Made by a program: the position numbers and the translations under genes
Shown: positions 63,074-64,000 of the stretch, one piece after another
Numbering within the stretch: the stretch's first letter is position 1
Layout of the letters: every line of letters starts with the position of its first letter
NCBI RefSeq assembly: GCF_900112775.1
Contig: NZ_FOYZ01000001.1
Span: 248,001 to 312,000, forward strand
Length of the DNA stretch: 64,000 nucleotides
Reading direction: 5' to 3'
Source: Anaeromicropila populeti
GTDB taxonomy: Bacteria; Bacillota; Clostridia; Lachnospirales; Lachnospiraceae
The notes under the pieces: model-generated
Seen by the model: only the letters and a program-made list of their open reading frames with translations
Told to the model about the DNA's origin: nothing
The model's database searches: none

Positions 63074-63527
63074 TTACTTCCTGACTGGTATCCACCCAAC
63101 TAGGCACTGGATTTTGGGTTCCATTGATTTTGGCGAATAAAACATTAAACATCCATTTGTTATATCAGAAACAATTCGATATCCAACTTTTAGGCTGGTC
63201 TCAATTAAAGGTTCATACAATGTACTTGATCCGTTACGGCTATTTAAATAGTTCATGCATTTATTATATTCATTTGTTAAATAAGAGCTAAATTGAGCTG
63301 GTCTGGATATAGTTGAATAAAAACTACCACTGCTAAAATACCCTGTTACAGTCCGATTCACGATTACACTTGCTACCGCTCTTCTTGCCGTTGTATTCTC
63401 CCCAATAGCCTTCACCTGCTACTGTTGCGATTAGATATTTATTATCCATCGGAATATTATTACCACCACTGTTAATGTAGCTGTATACCGTATCCTTTAC
63501 ATATTCAATAATATTAGAATTTTGCAT
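63074..63527 (-). pseudogene. Frameshifted cell-wall-hydrolase-like toxin domain
   Basis: Two overlapping frames join into one domain: the first gives YLIATVAGEGYWGE, the second ENTTARRAVASVIVNRTV and continues to the stop at 63074. Together they show the SleB/hydrolase_2 signature (AGEG...N..ARRAVASVIVNR). A one-base shift near 63400-63412 breaks it. It follows an Rhs core fragment as toxin domains do. Confidence 0.72.
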
Positions 63528-63538
63528 AGCATAATAAC

Positions 63539-63817
63539 CTAATTATCAATATAATACATCGGATTGTTTTCACAATACTGATACATATTTTGGTTATTAT
63601 CAATACATAAGCAATATTCATCTGCATTTAAAAATCGACAAGTTTCTGGGTTATAGTATCGGCTTCCTAAATAGTAAAAACTTGTTTCACTATCGAAATA
63701 ATAACTACGGTAACGGATTGGATTGAGCTGCCCTATTTTCATGTCTCCAGTTATCTGAATTACATTCCCCCAAGCATCATATTGGTATGTACAGACAACA
63801 GAATACAGAAACATCAA
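63539..63817 (-). pseudogene. Rhs/YD-repeat core remnant
   Basis: 92 codons reading YQYDAWGNVIQITGD, NPIRYRSYYFDSETS, YYLGSRYYNPETCRFLNAD and ENNPMYYID: the Rhs-associated core domain that precedes toxin tips (RYYxPxxGRFxxxDP type). The conserved final NPxxxxDPxG is replaced by a stop, and no upstream Rhs repeats are in frame. Confidence 0.8.
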
Positions 63818-63910
63818 AAGACACTCCCCTTGGTATATTCACAATAAAGTTACCCCATTTTATCACATAATACATTTTTATACAATATATCACATAAAAA
63901 ATATGTGAAT

Positions 63911-64000
63911 TTAAAACACACTTGTAACAAGTCCTCTATTTTTCCATTCCATAAATCCAAGATTTTTTGCCGACTGACATATTGGTTCTATTAAACTCAC
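63911..64000 (-). CDS. Possible 3' end of a gene entering from the right
   Basis: The minus strand is open from the window edge to TAA at 63913-63911, reading LIEPICQSAKNLGFMEWK. Only 29 codons, so it may be chance; the composition is protein-like. Confidence 0.25.
   Translation of the reverse strand: MSLIEPICQSAKNLGFMEWKNRGLVTSVF

Noticed and set aside
1-64000. CRISPR arrays, tRNA or rRNA genes
   Set aside because: No regularly spaced direct repeats, cloverleaf or conserved rRNA stretches were seen on reading the sequence; a dedicated scan was not possible.

Overview
The window is AT-rich DNA from a low-GC Gram-positive anaerobe, most likely a Clostridia/Lachnospiraceae-type gut or soil bacterium. 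The evidence is the cdaA/cdaR neighbourhood at the left end, strong GGAGG-type ribosome binding sites, ATGA/TAATG gene overlaps, a typical low-GC lipoprotein signal, and oxygen-sensitive chemistry (nitrogenase-like Fe-S proteins, radical SAM, ETF, molybdopterin oxidoreductase). The species assignment is inference. Almost everything is on the minus strand, so operons read from high to low coordinates.

Left end (1-2910): a housekeeping c-di-AMP operon (two membrane proteins, diadenylate cyclase cdaA, partial cdaR).

Biosynthetic operon A (16572 down to 3038): a 13.5-kb type II fatty-acid/polyketide-like set. It holds an AMP ligase, a ketosynthase with an intact Cys-His-His triad, a short chain-length-factor-like ketosynthase half, ketoreductase, enoyl reductase-like SDR, two hotdog dehydratases whose active-site residues look split between them, a 4HBT thioesterase, a thioester-reductase-like SDR and an ACP. 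Two aconitase-family large/small pairs, a metallo-hydrolase, an MFS exporter and a divergent YrdC/Sua5 protein complete it. A divergent LysR regulator (16716) with overlapping back-to-back promoters probably controls it; a membrane-anchored lipase follows lysR.

Biosynthetic operon B (37816 down to 19097) is the most unusual region. It starts with a MarR regulator whose promoter is covered by an array of CAACTA-TT-TAGTTG-type inverted repeats. It then encodes a GNAT protein, a NifH-like reductase, NifD- and NifK-like subunits with conserved cluster cysteines, a 10-cysteine mini-protein, a class III aminotransferase, a DapA-type aldolase, a PP-loop ATPase, a KAS III-like enzyme, an ACP and an AMP ligase. 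After these come an authentic NifB-type radical SAM enzyme, a DUF5714 protein, a fused EtfB-EtfA, a homocitrate-synthase-type enzyme, a cupin, a third aconitase-family pair, a BacA-like prephenate decarboxylase and a flavoprotein. This combination looks like a natural-product pathway with its own nitrogenase-like reductase, not a nitrogen-fixation operon.

Operon C (47650 down to 37996): a membrane protein with a TTG start, MobA, MobB, a kinase-like protein, a lipoprotein solute-binding protein, a fused four-cluster ferredoxin/molybdopterin oxidoreductase, an ABC ATPase fused to a cytoplasmic solute-binding domain, and two permeases. This looks like an import-and-reduce module for a small solute, with its own molybdopterin-guanine-dinucleotide supply.

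Right end (47821-64000): a degraded, horizontally mobile island. It holds two phosphotransferase-type genes (one frameshifted at a poly-A tract), an IS110 transposase remnant, immunity genes (PoNi and YezG types), a nuclease polymorphic toxin, a pentapeptide-repeat protein, a DcrB/DUF1795-like candidate chaperone, two VgrG-like spike proteins, a DUF4280 PAAR-like protein, and decayed Rhs/cell-wall-hydrolase pieces. No rRNA, tRNA or CRISPR array was seen.
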